Below, piece by piece: positions 6,574-6,976 of a DNA stretch of 6,976 nucleotides. Position 1 is the first letter of the stretch; every line of letters begins with the position of its first letter. Both the position numbers and the translations under genes were made by a program. Under the pieces are notes generated by a model that saw only the letters and a list, made by a program, of their open reading frames with translations, was not told the origin of the DNA and did not search any database. The stretch is from an uncultured Polyangiaceae bacterium. Its GTDB lineage: Bacteria; Myxococcota_A; Polyangia; Polyangiales; Houyiibacteriaceae. Location: contig CAMYMX010000183.1 in NCBI GenBank assembly GCA_947259605.1, positions 1 through 6,976 on the forward strand. The letters run 5' to 3'.

Positions 6574-6579
6574 TAGAGT
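6574..6579 (+). promoter_or_regulatory. -10-like element just before the phosphofructokinase gene
   Basis: TAGAGT fits TAnnnT and ends six bases before the ATG at 6586, with no Shine-Dalgarno sequence between. The position suggests leaderless transcription. A second CTAGAG occurs upstream at 6542-6547, 31 bases away. No good -35 element was found. Confidence 0.3.
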
Positions 6580-6585
6580 CCCGGC

Positions 6586-6976
6586 ATGGGTAGGACAATA
6601 GGAATTCTCACGGGCGGCGGCGATGTCCCTGGTCTCAACCCGGCCATCCGCGCCGTAACGCTTCGCGCCATCCGGGAAGGTCATCGCGTCATCGGGATTC
6701 GCAGGGGCTGGGGTGGCCTGGTGGACATCGTCCCGGACAAAGAAGCCGACAACAGCTCGGCCGTCCAGCTTCTGACCGAAGACCTGGTGGACAGGGCAGG
6801 CCGCACCGGCGGCACTTTTTTGCACAGCTCGCGAACGCGGCCGAGCACCCTACCCAAAGATCTCGTGCCTTCGCATCTGCAGGACAAGTATCAAGACGAC
6901 GTCAACGACATCACCGACGAGGTGCTGAAGAACCTAGACTTCCTCGGCATCGACTGCCTGATCCCGATCGGCGGTG
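6586..6976 (+). CDS. 6-phosphofructokinase, N-terminal part (cut by window end)
   Basis: The frame stays open to the window end, giving 130 residues of an enzyme normally of roughly 320-420 residues. It would phosphorylate fructose 6-phosphate to fructose 1,6-bisphosphate in the cytoplasm (glycolysis). The family's phosphoryl-donor loop is clear: G6-I-L-T-G-G-G12-D13-V-P-G-L-N18, followed by A20-I-R-A-V and G37-I-R-R-G-W-G-G-L. G75-G-T-F-L-H-S-S-R83 matches the E. coli PfkA segment ending in Arg72, a substrate/effector ligand. The region between is about eleven residues longer than in E. coli. The last residues, L125-I-P-I-G-G130, match the strand leading into the GGDG/GGDD motif, so the residue that separates ATP-dependent from pyrophosphate-dependent enzymes lies just outside. 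The loop resembles the mixed ATP/PPi bacterial group rather than classical PfkA, so I give no symbol. The ATG at 6586 places the loop at the usual distance from the N terminus. Confidence 0.94.
   Translation, partial: MGRTIGILTGGGDVPGLNPAIRAVTLRAIREGHRVIGIRRGWGGLVDIVPDKEADNSSAVQLLTEDLVDRAGRTGGTFLHSSRTRPSTLPKDLVPSHLQDKYQDDVNDITDEVLKNLDFLGIDCLIPIGG

Noticed and set aside
6528..6585. A terminator or RNA gene between the orphan gene and PFK
   Set aside because: The 58 bases are GC-rich but contain no stem-loop with a T run; only the CTAGAG repeats and the -10-like element were notable.
1..6976. A defence island, mobile element, CRISPR array or toxin-antitoxin system
   Set aside because: No transposase, integrase, nuclease, Cas protein, regular repeat-spacer array, att-like repeat or small toxin/antitoxin pair was found. 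The SF1A helicase is a housekeeping Rep type rather than a defence fusion.

Overview
The window looks like ordinary chromosome from a high-GC (about 60% by eye), Gram-negative bacterium. Two proteins have envelope-type export signals: a lipoprotein with a lipobox and a probable outer-membrane barrel. The mix of a DUF3089 lipoprotein, a DUF6125-like protein, a GGGDVPGLN-type phosphofructokinase and a small orphan protein fits Myxococcota or a related former deltaproteobacterium. That assignment is inference, because no marker gene is present.

Layout: the first five genes alternate strands, so most are probably transcribed singly. Positions 15-1073 (+) encode a two-module DUF6125-like protein. 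Positions 1064-2254 (-) encode a DUF3089 alpha/beta-hydrolase lipoprotein that meets the first gene tail to tail with a 10-base overlap. A 191-base divergent spacer follows, then 2446-3396 (+), a probable exported beta-barrel protein. This runs tail to tail, with a 2-base gap, into 3399-5417 (-), a Rep-type SF1A DNA helicase that starts with TTG. A 99-base divergent spacer leads to three genes in the same direction: 5517-5981 (+), a short CYTH triphosphatase; 6072-6527 (+), a small conserved-looking protein of unknown role; and 6586 to the window end (+), the N-terminal 130 residues of a 6-phosphofructokinase. No stretch longer than 300 bases lacks a gene.

The genes do not form an obvious pathway. 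They represent replication/repair (Rep), phosphate chemistry (CYTH protein), glycolysis (PFK) and the envelope (lipoprotein, barrel). I found no tRNA, rRNA, CRISPR array, transposase, integrase, toxin-antitoxin pair or recognisable defence cassette. The points most worth a second look are the gapless internal duplication and Cys/His cluster in the first gene, the repeated G-[LF]-Y-R motif and HCC-x3-C cluster in the small orphan protein, and the -10-like elements 6-7 bases before the last two start codons, which suggest leaderless transcription.
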